A stretch of DNA of 64,000 nt. Origin: Arachnopeziza araneosa. Lineage: Eukaryota; Ascomycota; Leotiomycetes; Helotiales; Arachnopezizaceae. Location: the NCBI GenBank assembly GCA_003988855.1, contig QYAI01000232.1, forward strand, positions 1-64,000, written 5' to 3'. Under the pieces are notes generated by a model that saw only the letters and a program-made list of their open reading frames with translations, was not told the DNA's origin and ran no database searches. Positions 46,323 to 56,728 of the stretch are shown here, piece after piece (position 1 is the first letter of the stretch; each line of letters begins with the position of its first letter). The translations under genes and the position numbers were made by a program.

Positions 46323-47588
46323 TTCGCCTAGTTGTGTTGACAAATTTTGTAGGAGGACAAAAATCGAGCGAGAGTCTAAACGGTGACGAGCCCATTCTTA
46401 ATAGACGTCTTCTTTCTTTCCAAGTTCGGATCGTCTTCTTTATTCAGCTTTTCGTCAATAATTTTATGCACGCATAGGGCGGGGTAGACCGATTGCGGAT
46501 GACGCTGTGTAACCTTGTTTCCGGGACCTTGTAGGTGTCTGAGATAATTTTTGAATGCCATGTAGTTCTTACAACTCGGCGTGAATGGTTTCTGGGCTAT
46601 GTTTTGTCTTGCTGTAAGAAATCTTCTTTTCTCCCACGCAAGGATGCGAAGCTTTAAAATTCGGTGAAAAAGTACGTGTGAAGAAAAAGGAAAAATGAAT
46701 ATTAAAACGTAACATGATTATCAGGGCTGTGATATTTCTTCAAATCGTTAGATAAATATGATTGTGATGGGTGACAGCCTCACTAAGACACGAAAGAAGA
46801 AGAAGTTCTATTTCACATCATGTGATATTTTCCCCACCCTTAGCTGCCATTGGCTACTCAATGGGTCTCACCTAGGTACCTATAGGCCCATGCTATCCCT
46901 ATTTTAATACGTCTAAGTTGTAAGGATATCAATTTTCGCTAGAATTTGCGAATAACCTCAATCGCACTATCTGTCTCTAAGCTCACATAAAACTCCAGAA
47001 TTTTGACTAAGATGCACATCCATATATTTTCCATGGAACAGATAGGCAAATTGGCCAAGCTATGCAGGCTTCTGTACAAAGCAGTGTGCACTAAATCTTT
47101 AATCAAATCCATCCCGACAGTAACGGAGAACATTACACTTCCCAAGGACAGCATCATAGCAATTTATGCGCAGGCAATGTATTTACAACTCAGCATGTAC
47201 TGATCAGGAAAAGCAGATACTGTTTTAGAGCTCATTTCTGGTATGATATCTTCATCTGATTGCTTAGTCCCTCAACTGACCTCGGGCCCGCCGACCGGTG
47301 GAAGATGCTTATGGACTTCGGTTGCCGAGAGCCTGCCATCGACCTCCAGCCTTGCATGAAGAAGAATGACGAAGAGACAGATGGGGAGGTCTTGGCAGAC
47401 CAACACGGTCGGTCTTGGGGGCTAATCCTTCGGGCTCCATGTAAGTGCTGCCTCAGGCAGCATCAGCTGAGATAAGCACTACCTTGACAACTCAAGTTGA
47501 CTGCCAGTCTAGCATGTCAGAATCGACATTATATGTGCAAATCGGCCTGAATAGAACATCGACCGTCTCACCTCAGTCATTCTTCAAC
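46323..47588. other. Head-to-head intergenic region, about 1.3 kb
   Basis: Divergent spacer shared by the TRI14-like gene (-) and the P450 gene (+). Short frames without motif. No repeat seen. A shared bidirectional promoter is possible but the distance is long. Confidence 0.45.
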
Positions 47589-49333
47589 ATGGGCTTGCTA
47601 ATATTCTTGCCGTCGGCTGCGGCAGCAATTTTCGCAATCTACTATGTAGTCACACACGTAAGACAGGCAGCGAAAGCGAAATCTTTCGGTTGCCAACCAG
47701 CACCACTCTTTCGACCCTGGGATGTATTTGGCGTGCAGAATTTCCAGATTGAGATAAATGGAATGAAAACAAACCGCTTATCTAATGCCTTCTCGGATCG
47801 CAAGAACGAAATGAGCGCAAAGGTGGGACGAGACTGCAAAACATTTCGCATAAAATATCCACCAGGAGATACGTGGTTCTACACCTTCGACCCGAGGAAT
47901 CTGCAGGCTGTGCTTGCATCCCAGTTTCAAGATTTTCAACAGCCAGCGGCCAGAGTGGGAGCGTTCGAGGCGCTTCTGGGTCTCGGTATTGTACGTTTTG
48001 CGACTTGAAACTTACGCAGAGCTAATTCCAACAGTTCTCAGCGAACGGGCCTAAATGGGAACACTCTCGAGCTCTTCTAAGACCGCAATTCATGCGTGAA
48101 CAGATAGCTGATCTGGGCCTCTTCGAAACACATGTCAAAGATCTCTTTGATGCCCTCCTGGGTGCCGTGGAGCCTGGTGAGTGGACCCCGACTTTCGATG
48201 TGCAACCGCTATTGGAGCGTTTTACAATGGATACTGCCACCGAGTTTCTCTTTGGCGAAAGCGTGCACAGCCAGAAGGATGATAGTACAGATACGAGTAC
48301 TTTATTCTCTAAGAATGAGATGATGCAGTTCGTAGAGGCCTTCTTCGGAGCAGAGAAGACAACGGCGAAATCTCTGATATACGGCGACCTGTACTGGCTA
48401 ACGCACGATCGCAAATTCAAGGAACAGTGTAAAGCTGTTCATAACTTCGTCGATACGTATGTCCAGCGCCACTTGAGGGACGATGGCTCGGCTAAAAAGC
48501 CAGGGGCGGGAAAGTACGTCGTTCTGGATGCTATTATCGCTGACGTGAAGGACCCGCAGGAGCTCCGCTCCCAGCTGTTGAACATCCTTCTGGCAGGCAG
48601 CGACACCATCTCGGGAACTCTTGGCTTCCTATTAGCCTCATTGGCACAATATCCTCATATCTTCAAGAAGCTTCGCAACATCATCATAGATGACTTTGGA
48701 TCCTTCGATCGACCGAAGCATATCACGCTCAGCGGGCTCAAGAACTGTTCATACCTTCAATGGTGCTTGAACGAAGTTCTTCGAGTCTACCCTTCGGTTC
48801 CGGTCAATTTCCGTGAGGCCGTCAGAGACACAACACTCCCGGTGGGTGGTGGCTCCGATGGGACTTCGTCAGTATTTATACCTAAAGGTCACCTTGTTGC
48901 TTGGGAGGTACGTATTTGCATCTTGTCATCACTATTGTGCCTCTAGCTTCTCCTCAATGCTGACATCTCTTTCGTGTAGCTTTGGACAATGCACTCAGAC
49001 CCGGAATTTTGGGGCCCTGATGCTGACCGATTCAATCCAGATCGATGGGAGGGGCGCAAATTTGGATTCAACTACCTCCCGTTCAACGCTGGCCCTCGAA
49101 TATGTATCGGACAACAATTCGCCCTTGCTGAGATTGCCTATGTCACAGTCAGACTCCTGCAAAAGTTCGACTCGATTGATGGATCAGCCTTGCCGAAAGG
49201 ACGACTACCCTGCGATTGGAAATTGGTAGACAAAGTGGCCGGGGGCGTGAACATAAAGCTTCACAGCGCAAACAGCCAAGTGCTGCACAAGAAGCAGATG
49301 AAGCAGGGTCAGGGGCAGAAGTGGCATGAATAA
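47589..49333 (+). CDS. Cytochrome P450 (CYP52/CYP539-like)
   Basis: Three exons (47589-47990, 48035-48907, 48980-49333) splice with 44- and 72-nt introns to 542 residues. An N-terminal anchor (LLIFLPSAAAAIFAIYYVV) is followed by FSANGPKWEHSRALLRPQF (the W-x-x-x-R-x-x-L-x-P-x-F helix C of alkane- and fatty-acid-type fungal P450s), RFTMDTATEFLFGES, the I-helix oxygen motif LLAGSDTISGTL (about 320), the ExxR motif NEVLRVYP (Glu381), FWGPDADRFNPDRWEG, and the haem loop FNAGPRICIGQQ (Cys467). An upstream in-frame ATG at 47514 would add 25 residues; I prefer 47589 because it puts the membrane anchor at the N-terminus and gives the usual length. Likely ER-bound, hydroxylating fatty-acid or alkane-like substrates with a reductase partner. 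Complete. Confidence 0.9.
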
Positions 49334-50012
49334 TTGAGCCTTCTTGACACCGTGGCTGATCGGCAACTCAATTGACTCGCTCGTCAAGTTTATGATAGTT
49401 TAATGCCATATATGGGTACAGCTTGTTAGGTACATTTTTCGAGGCCGATACTGTGTATTCGTTAATCAATTGAATACTGTTGAACGGAACGATCAAGCTC
49501 AACTACTGGGGAATATATATGCAACTCCTAGCCTGGTCCCAACATGGCTTAGAGGAGGCGGCATCTCTTCAAATTCGTTTCCAACGCACTTAGCATGAAT
49601 TCATAGTTAACCACTTTCTACGAGAAACAGTGAATTTAAAAAAGAATAATTTAACGAGCTCATGCTAATTCAAGAGAAACGATCAATATCATAATTTGGT
49701 AAAGAGAGATTGAGAACTTGTTATAATCTTTGAAGCAACAGTGCATCCCTGTTCCCCTTTGCCTTAACCATCACAGCTGCCATGAGAGTAACAATCTTCA
49801 ACCTCTGTCCATCGTATACATTACCAGTTGCTCAAACGGCGGATGTGTTATTGATCTCCAGCCTTCAACTAATAATCTGTATCATGTCAAGCCCACTCAG
49901 CTCCTGTCGCAAAAAGGAAGCTCCCTTCCTGGAACACTTTAACCCCCTATATATACTCCGTGGTAGCTCCTATACAATAAAGAACGGAGTAGCGCTTGAC
50001 GAACTCGTTACA
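49334..50012. other. Convergent intergenic region carrying the left inverted repeat
   Basis: 3' flanks of the P450 (+) and the NACHT-ankyrin gene (-). No gene. It contains the left copy of the 47-bp inverted repeat at 49906-49952. Confidence 0.5.
49906..49952 (+). repeat. 47-bp inverted repeat, left copy
   Basis: GTCGCAAAAAGGAAGCTCCC followed by TTCCTGGA and TTTAACCCCCTATAT. The reverse complement recurs at 55724-55770 with about two mismatches. It sits 60 bases beyond the stop codon of the NACHT-ankyrin gene. Confidence 0.9.
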
Positions 50013-53000
50013 CTAGCAAGTTGCTTTCTCCTCTGGGGCTTTGGCGAGCATTCTCCTGCCGCTTCGAACTTCTGAAAGCTTTTCAAGCGTTGACGCCAAC
50101 AATGAGTTCTCTTCCGTTACGTAGTACAGCGCTGTCTTACCAAACTCATCTTCGACTCCTATATCGGCGCCATAGATTTCCACCAATACGCGTGCGAGCT
50201 GGCCCTTCTTTTGGTAAACAGCCTGGTGTAAGATCGTCCGACCAAGTTGATATTTTGCGTCGATATCCTCAGGGCCAGCAATCATAAACAATCGACATAA
50301 GTCATTGTCCGGAAAACTCCAAATAGCCCACGTGAAAGCTTTGGGCGTGTTAAACTGACCCCTGGTGAACATGGATTCCTTCTGAATGCTCAGATTCATC
50401 CACTCTGCGGACGTGTACACTTCAATGGCGTCGCTGTCTTCGACCGGCGATAGATATTTGGCCGGTTGTCGGCTGCATTCGAGAATGATCGCTGCAATTT
50501 CAACATTCTGCTTCTCGATTGCAATGCAGAATGGGGACTCATAACTCTTGGTTGTTATCCTAAGGATTTCGTGCAGCGCTTCTTGTGACCTTAGCTTGGC
50601 GGCTCGTAGGATTGCTTGAACAGCCAATTTATTTCCGTAGACGCATGCAAGCTGCAATGCCGAAGCTTCTCGAGGCGGTTGAACGAAAGGTCCCAGCTCC
50701 TGCGGTTCGGAAAAGGTGCCACCTATTTCAGCCATATGCTTTAGAATGTTATGGCATTCGCTCGCCTCATCTGATCTAGAGGGACTTTGCATGGGAACAG
50801 AATCGTGCTCATCAGACACATATAGGTATGCAAAGACGTGCGAAGGTAGTAATGTGAGTTGACCATCTTCCATTCGCAAACATGGTCTGTAGTCGACATT
50901 CAGTTTGTATAAATGTCCTATGCCGAGGGAAATGGGCCCAAAACACAGTAATATACAGCCAAATGCAGATTCTGGTGACATGATTAAGTCATCGATAACG
51001 CTTCTCCAGATTGGATCCGACGTCGACTGCTTTTTCGCCGCTCTTTGACAGTGTAACAGCCCATGTTCCGCGAGATAGCTCAGCAGTGGGGGGTCAATCC
51101 AATACCCAGGTAATCTAGACATTGTTTCCACAGGACGGGTTTTATCTTCGGAGAGTTGCATACATTTCCTCCACTCGGTTATATCGAATCCTTGAGCTGC
51201 CCAAAATGGATGGTTTGAGGTGCGGACTACATCGACGTACAATATAGCAATACTTAGATGATTGCGCTGATTCGAAAAGGACTTCTCTTGATCATCTTCC
51301 GTGAGGTGTGCCTCATCCATGTTAAGAGCTTGAACAAATCTGCGCGCAGAACTATGAACGAACTGGAGTCCGGAATATAGTGCTCCCACAGTGAGGAAGT
51401 TCGAGCATAGTCGCATGACATCTTGAGGTTGTGGATACCGGTCGTAAGAGTTTCCACGAACCCGCAGAGCTGAAGACAATATCTCGATTGATGGTGTGTC
51501 GAACGCAGAAAAGACAAATCGAAAGAGTCGAGTACGAAGTTCAAAATCCTCCCCACCACGAATGCATGCAACATCCCAAAGACGTTGATAACCAGAAATC
51601 AGCTGGTCATAATCACTAGTAGCCGGGCCAGCATCATTCTTCAGTGCGCTGAGCAGTTTTCGCGCCTCTGTATCAGAATTGATAGTTCTTCTATCAAGAT
51701 CCTCGACAGCCACAAGAATGTTGAGCCAGATTTTGACCCACTGGAACATGCCACGGGCGTTTTCAACTAGCGTGAGCTTGAGTTCTTTCATCAGCTCTGT
51801 AGCACCTCCTTTGTCCGTGACCCTGTTCAGCTCATACCATACTGTGTCTCGTGGTGCAAAATGACTTACAGAACACACTATTGACGGCAATGTCTTTTCG
51901 CCGCTCTAGCTCGCCATCGATGAACAACTTCATTGGTATAAGAGTTCTCTCCGCGGTCATATCTACACCCTCAACAATGGTATCTTGCGCATGCTGCTGC
52001 TTCGCTTTGAAGAAACTGTTGACATTGACATGAGCATGCGACGAGCAGATGAAGCTGGCATTAGCATTCATTTCAAGGATACTGCTCATAAATTTGAGGA
52101 ATTTCTCCCACTCCACCGGATTGACGCATTCATCAAAAGCGTCTACAAGAAAGACAAAGTGGCATCGAGTTGTACCGCTTGCAACAAGCTCGTTGAAGAG
52201 CGGCTTCCAGTGCTTTTCCAATTTCAGATCTCCATCATGTGCAGACAAACTCTTGTGCTCGTTATAAAAATCAATAGCGGCTTTTGCGAGAGTAAAATTA
52301 GGTTGCAAAGCCATCCGGCGAATCATGGCACGGACTATGGTTTCGCAATCAGCTCGTTTGGTCCCGATTTCAGCGGTATTGCAGAAGTACGGTATGATTC
52401 TTAGATCGTTGCCGCCTGACAAAGTAACCTCGGCATCGGTGCTAAGGGCGGTAAACATAAGATAGAGTAGAGTTGTTTTTCCTGTGCCATATCCCCCACG
52501 TACCCACAGTACCCGCTTAGCAATGTCCGGGTTCAAAACAGAATCTTGAACGCCTGTCTCTGGTACTACTGATGGCTGAAAGCTGGTACAAAATGAATTA
52601 TAGGCATTGCTTGTGAGAAACCAATTAGCTCCATCGCTATATCTGTTGTCCGGCATAACACGATCTTTGATATCGTCAGGCGAAGGGTCCGGATAATCTT
52701 TTTTTCGCAGCCAATCTCGCACCTCAACAGTGTAGGCGTCTGCTGCAATGCTCTCCTTCAGATCGTCCTTCCTGACTGCCCATTCAGCCTTAAGTCTTCC
52801 AAGCTCTTTCGATCCCCCGTCCCATTCGAGCACCTCGTTGCTCATTTTCATCCACAATAACCTCCCTCGACGCGTGAACCACTCGCCGAACTTCTGTTTT
52901 AAGGGTACTGTTTTGCCTGGGGTTGTGTTCTCGTCCGACGCAACAAAATCAAGCTGCATACCTTTGCAGGCATGTCGGATTTTATATGCGAATTTCAATG

Positions 53001-54067
53001 CAGTGGTGTATTGCTGAATCAGAAGCTCGTTTATTTTCGGCATTTTGGTCGCGATTGCTGGATGAGATGCTTTTACGAAGTATATCTCAAAGGAATTGCA
53101 CTCCTTGATGGCATTGCCGCATTGACATAAAACATCTAGGATCTTATCTCGGTCCTCCGGATTCATGCAATTAAACAGTATCTAGACGTGTTAGCTCAGC
53201 CAAGCAAACAGGAAAGCAAGTGCTTGCATCAATGCCAAAAAATATAGATGCACACACGATGGGTGCAATCTTGTATGGATCGGCAGCAGCTGCGGTCATG
53301 GCAATGCCTCTTACACTGGCCAGTACTGGCTGCCACCGTTTTAGCCTAGCTGCGGTCTGCTTTGATGTCTGCTGTGCAGGGCGACTGAACAGCCAGTCTT
53401 CTGTTTCAAAAGCTGCATTGCCATCCGTGGAAGTTTTGCTCCGACTAGTCATCATAGTCCTAAGTTCCTCAAAGTCCTTTGGATATTGCTGTTTCCAGAT
53501 CTGCACCGACCGGTTCCATTGTGGTGTCTTCTCTGAATACCAGAGGTCATCGTTAATCGCACAGGACTCGATCTCGACAACATTGTCTGTTTTTGTATCA
53601 GATTTGAGACCAGCCTCGCTAGAGACTCGTGTTATTTCGTTAGCCTGTGCCAATTCAGCGTTTCCAGCTGCCGAGCTGGAGTGATTATTACCATCACTTG
53701 GTGATGCGTCGAGAACAATTTCATCTGCAAGTGTGTTGGACATAGGCTCGACAACTTCACTGGCAACTCCAGTCTCCAGAACATTGTCGTGTTCTTCAAC
53801 AGCATGGACTTGTGGTTGTGTATCTGGTATAGGAGGATGAGCCTCCTCCGCCTCGGTCGATCTAACGGCAGAATGGGCTAGTACGCCCTCCTTGCCGCCT
53901 GTTTTCAATATTTCCCGAGGTAGCTCAGACGAGGATTTTTTCTTTCTGCCAAAGATTTGATTGATCCTTCCAAGCTTTTCGCTGGCTTTAGCGCGAAATG
54001 AATGATGGCTAGATTTAGGCACTGTCACAGGCGAGCATTGCTCTGCACGAGAGCCTTGCTCTGACAT
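50013..54067 (-). CDS. NACHT-ankyrin NLR-like protein
   Basis: Three exons (53228-54067, 51870-53181, 50013-51805) give 1314 residues. Exon 1 encodes a Ser/Glu-rich, probably disordered N-terminus and a helical segment ending in IAPIVCASIFFGID. Intron 1 is of GC-AG type (GCAAGC...GCTAACACGTCTAG, 46 nt) and the frames agree exactly. Exon 2 has the helical fungal STAND N-terminal domain, then the P-loop RGGYGTGKTTLLYL (about 508) and Walker B HFVFLVDAFDECVN (about 619). Exon 3 continues with LVENARGMFQWVKIWL, the winged-helix-like region, and weak ankyrin repeats (SALQLACVYGNKLAVQAIL, TILHQAVYQKKGQLARVLVE). The second intron is the weak point: GTAAGT is clear, but the frame needs a 64-nt intron with acceptor GGAG at 51806, skipping a nearer CAG. 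The role is expected in non-self recognition or signalling, as an NTP-driven switch. Confidence 0.8.
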
Positions 54068-54230
54068 GGTGCAGTAGATCGAAAGGGCTTCGGAGGTTTG
54101 AGCACGGTAGAATTAGGTGGGTTTTGTAGGCCACAATGATTGTGAAGTTCGAGGCACGGCAAGCGTTCGAATTTGTCGTTGGGCCCAAAGTCGGTATCAC
54201 TATTTCAGCCTCCCATGCGCCTGACAAAGG

Positions 54231-54718
54231 TTCAGCTGCAGGTACTGTATGGTGGTCAGCAGCGACACATTTTCCCAAAAATCGCATTTTCGCATTTTCC
54301 CTTAACACCTTATTTCTAGCCCTTCTACTTTATTTCTCTACAACTGTAGCAGTAGACTATATAAATAAGGTAGAATTAAAACTCTATCAAAACTCTAAAC
54401 TTTTACATACTTCTTTTGTATTCTCAAGCATAATCTATCGTACTGCACAAAGTGCTATATGTATATAAAGCTGCTTGTCGCAAGAATATAGCACTTTGTA
54501 TAGAATAATAGATTATGCTTGAGAATACAAAAGAAGTATATAAAAATGGAGTATTTTAATAGAGCTTTAATTGTATCCTAGTTATATATAGTCTAGAGCA
54601 ACGGTTGTTAAGAAATCGAGCATGCAGAATGCGAAGATGCAAAAAGGTAAGATGCGAAGATGCGATTTTTGGTTTTGGGAAAACGTGTCACTGCTGACTA
54701 CCATATGCAGGCGCTGAA
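54231..54718. mobile_element. Foldback / MITE-like element with long inverted arms
   Basis: About 488 bp that nearly pairs with itself. Outer arms start TTCAGCTGCAGGTACTGTAT (left) and end ATGCAGGCGCTGAA (right, reverse complement). Inner arms share GGTCAGCAG-GACAC-TTTTCCCA, then CTTCTTTTGTATTCTCAA and GCACAAAGTGCTATAT, with the turn near 54474-54490. Arms are about 235 bp with many small differences. There is no coding capacity. It starts about 165 bases upstream of the NACHT-ankyrin ATG. A clear target-site duplication is not visible; the right end runs into a GAATTCACGT tandem pair. Confidence 0.8.
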
Positions 54719-54739
54719 TTCACGTGAATTCACGTAACC
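54716..54739. repeat. GAATTCACGT tandem pair
   Basis: Two back-to-back copies of GAATTCACGT at the right edge of the foldback element, containing overlapping CACGTG and GAATTC palindromes. Confidence 0.8.
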
Positions 54740-54916
54740 TCCCCGTGGAACCATCATGAGCTCTGAGCTTAGGTAGCATTTATATCTATGATGGGCTCGG
54801 GATTCTCCATATCAGCTAGTCCGAAGCACGTAATTGCCCCTTCCTTGCTCCCACAGGGCAAGATCCATCCTTGACTCAGCGACCTATCTCATGCACTGGT
54901 ATGACTCCACGTGTCT

Positions 54917-55664
54917 CTAACTAGAATGCTCGATTCCTCCATCACTCGCGAGTTCTTGAACATCCGCGCTTGTATATCTAGTTTCAACTCCAGATCCGGC
55001 CAGCTCAGCTCGAACACATTCCTTGTTAGTTCTTTCTGCAGGGAGCTCCGCTTTATGATACTCGCCAATTGTTTCTGCACCTGAGCTTGTCGGTTGTGTC
55101 CGTGAAGCTCCCTTTCGTCATTTCCGGATGAAGAACACAGCCAACCCTACAACAGCTGAAGCAAACAGTGGTATGACAACACCAATTGCTGCCTTTGCAC
55201 CCGTGGGGATGTCTGGACTTGGTCTTTGGGTCGGCGTTTGTGTTGGTGATGTCGATGATGTCGTTGATGTCATTGATGTCGATGATATCGATGAAGTTGG
55301 TTGTCTGGTTTATTGGATCTCCTGTCAACCATCTCCTATCGACCGACAAGTCGGCCAAACATCCCTCGTGACAGAGAGCTAATTAACTCACCCCGTAGTT
55401 AACAATACAATTACTGTAAATACAGTAATCGAGCCTGCACTACTCGTTGGCATCAAAGTTTCGCCTGTCGCGGTGTTTTGCGAAGTACTGCTCGATATCG
55501 ACCCAATAGCGAATCTTCCATCAAAGGTATAACTAAAACTGCTCGGTGGTAAATTCAGATCGCAGATAATGAGGAAGTAGTTGCTTCTGCCACCGAAAAT
55601 ATCGACAGGCGTCCAAGAATAATTGCCCGTGTTGGGTGTCGAGGCTAGATTGAACTTTCAAGAT
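54917..55664 (-). pseudogene. 5'-truncated cell-surface protein gene (Kre9/KNH-like ectodomain, single TM)
   Basis: From 55664 leftwards: NLASTPNTGNYSWTPVDIF then SNYFLIICDLN, a fold pattern of fungal Kre9/KNH-like surface proteins. A Ser/Thr region with an intron around 55294-55390 follows, then a second Ser/Thr-Pro stretch (SSTSMTSTTSSTSPTQTPTQ), a membrane helix (GAKAAIGVVIPLFASAVVGL to AVFFIRK) and a cytoplasmic tail (HKAELPAE, ELAGSGVE) ending at TAG 54917. A TGA right after FFIRK, where Arg-Arg would be expected, interrupts the tail. The N-terminal part and start are missing: coding similarity ends about 60 bases before the right copy of the 47-bp inverted repeat. It is probably a cell-wall or sensor-type membrane protein that has been broken. 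Confidence 0.65.
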
Positions 55665-55723
55665 TAGCTTTACTTTAAGCTGTGTAGGATCCTGTTGACA
55701 TCATCCTATCGCGGATTATAGGA

Positions 55724-55770
55724 ATATAGGGGGTTAAATTGCTCCAGGAAGGGAGCTTCCTTTTTGCGAC
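55724..55770 (-). repeat. 47-bp inverted repeat, right copy
   Basis: ATATAGGGGGTTAAATTGCT then CCAGGAAGGGAGCTTCCTTT and TTGCGAC: the reverse complement of 49906-49952 with about two mismatches. It lies at the broken 5' edge of the surface-protein remnant. Confidence 0.9.
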
Positions 55771-56728
55771 ACATCCTTAAGCCACAACCTCAAGAAAGGG
55801 TGCGAAATAGATAGGGCTCTCTAGCGCCTGGTCTGAACTACTTCTAAATCGAGGGCATGCAGGTGCAGTCAACATCTCCTAGCTAGTCAAAGCACCCGGA
55901 TGCGAATGTCTCAAATCATTAAAATAGCTACTGTCACCAATCTTGAGCACAGACGGAAAGGTAAAACAAGGGAAGGAAAAGGTAACTTTGCTTTGCCTCA
56001 AGGCAGATATAGAATTGTCTGTATTGCGCAGCAGAGGCGTTTTGGCGTCGTAAGGCGGTTTGATTCAGATTTGCAACAGGGCATCAAGTAGTAAAGATAG
56101 AGGAATACTCTAGAATTTTTACCGTATTCATCCAGGTCATATGAAACGAACCAATGTCTAGCGCCGGGTAGCAATTAGCTGTGAAGCCGGGTTGAGCTTA
56201 AGAGTGGGCTTAAGATAAGCTTCTTGGTGGGTAGAACATTGATGGTGCTGAGTTGGTGGCGGTCGCCGTGGCCAATCTTAAGGCTTCTGTAAATCTCCTT
56301 TACTCGCTCCACAGCCAATTGCTACCCGGGGCTAGGCTTTAGTGCATCCCGTACAGCAACCCCCAGTTTATGTACGACCTGCCGTGTGTCCTCTATCATC
56401 TTCAATTGCATCCTCTCTTTCATACTTTCCTTCAGATACTTGCTCTACTCCAAAACTGCCGTCATACCATAGCATCTGGATATTTCCCCCTCTAATTATG
56501 TCATAAGCTAATCAGCTCAGGTCATAACTCCGTAGGGTTCATTGGCGAGCTTGTGAAACCGAGATTTCTAGCGACCTACTTTTGATGACATAGGGTTGGA
56601 CACTCGGTCAGCCGCTCGCTGCAAGTGGGCTCCCATTGGCAAGTCAAAACGCGCATCATTGATGATTTGCTGGATGAAGAGACCTATTTGCAGGATTTGC
56701 ACCTACTACTACAGCTATATCTGGGGCA
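55771..56728. other. Intergenic region with a 27-bp inverted repeat
   Basis: No gene supported. Short frames such as 55900-56091 have no motif. It contains the inverted repeat described at 56160-56333. Confidence 0.5.
56160..56333. repeat. Inverted repeat, 27-bp arms about 120 bp apart
   Basis: Left arm 56160-56186 (AGCGCCGGGTAGCAATTAGC...) and right arm 56307-56333, its reverse complement at 24 of 27 positions. This could be a small MITE remnant. No target duplication identified. Confidence 0.7.

Noticed and set aside
55128..55382. Plus-strand Asp/Val-rich frame
   Set aside because: A shadow of the Ser/Thr region of the minus-strand surface-protein remnant, whose Ser/Thr-Pro stalk, membrane helix and tail are coherent in another frame.
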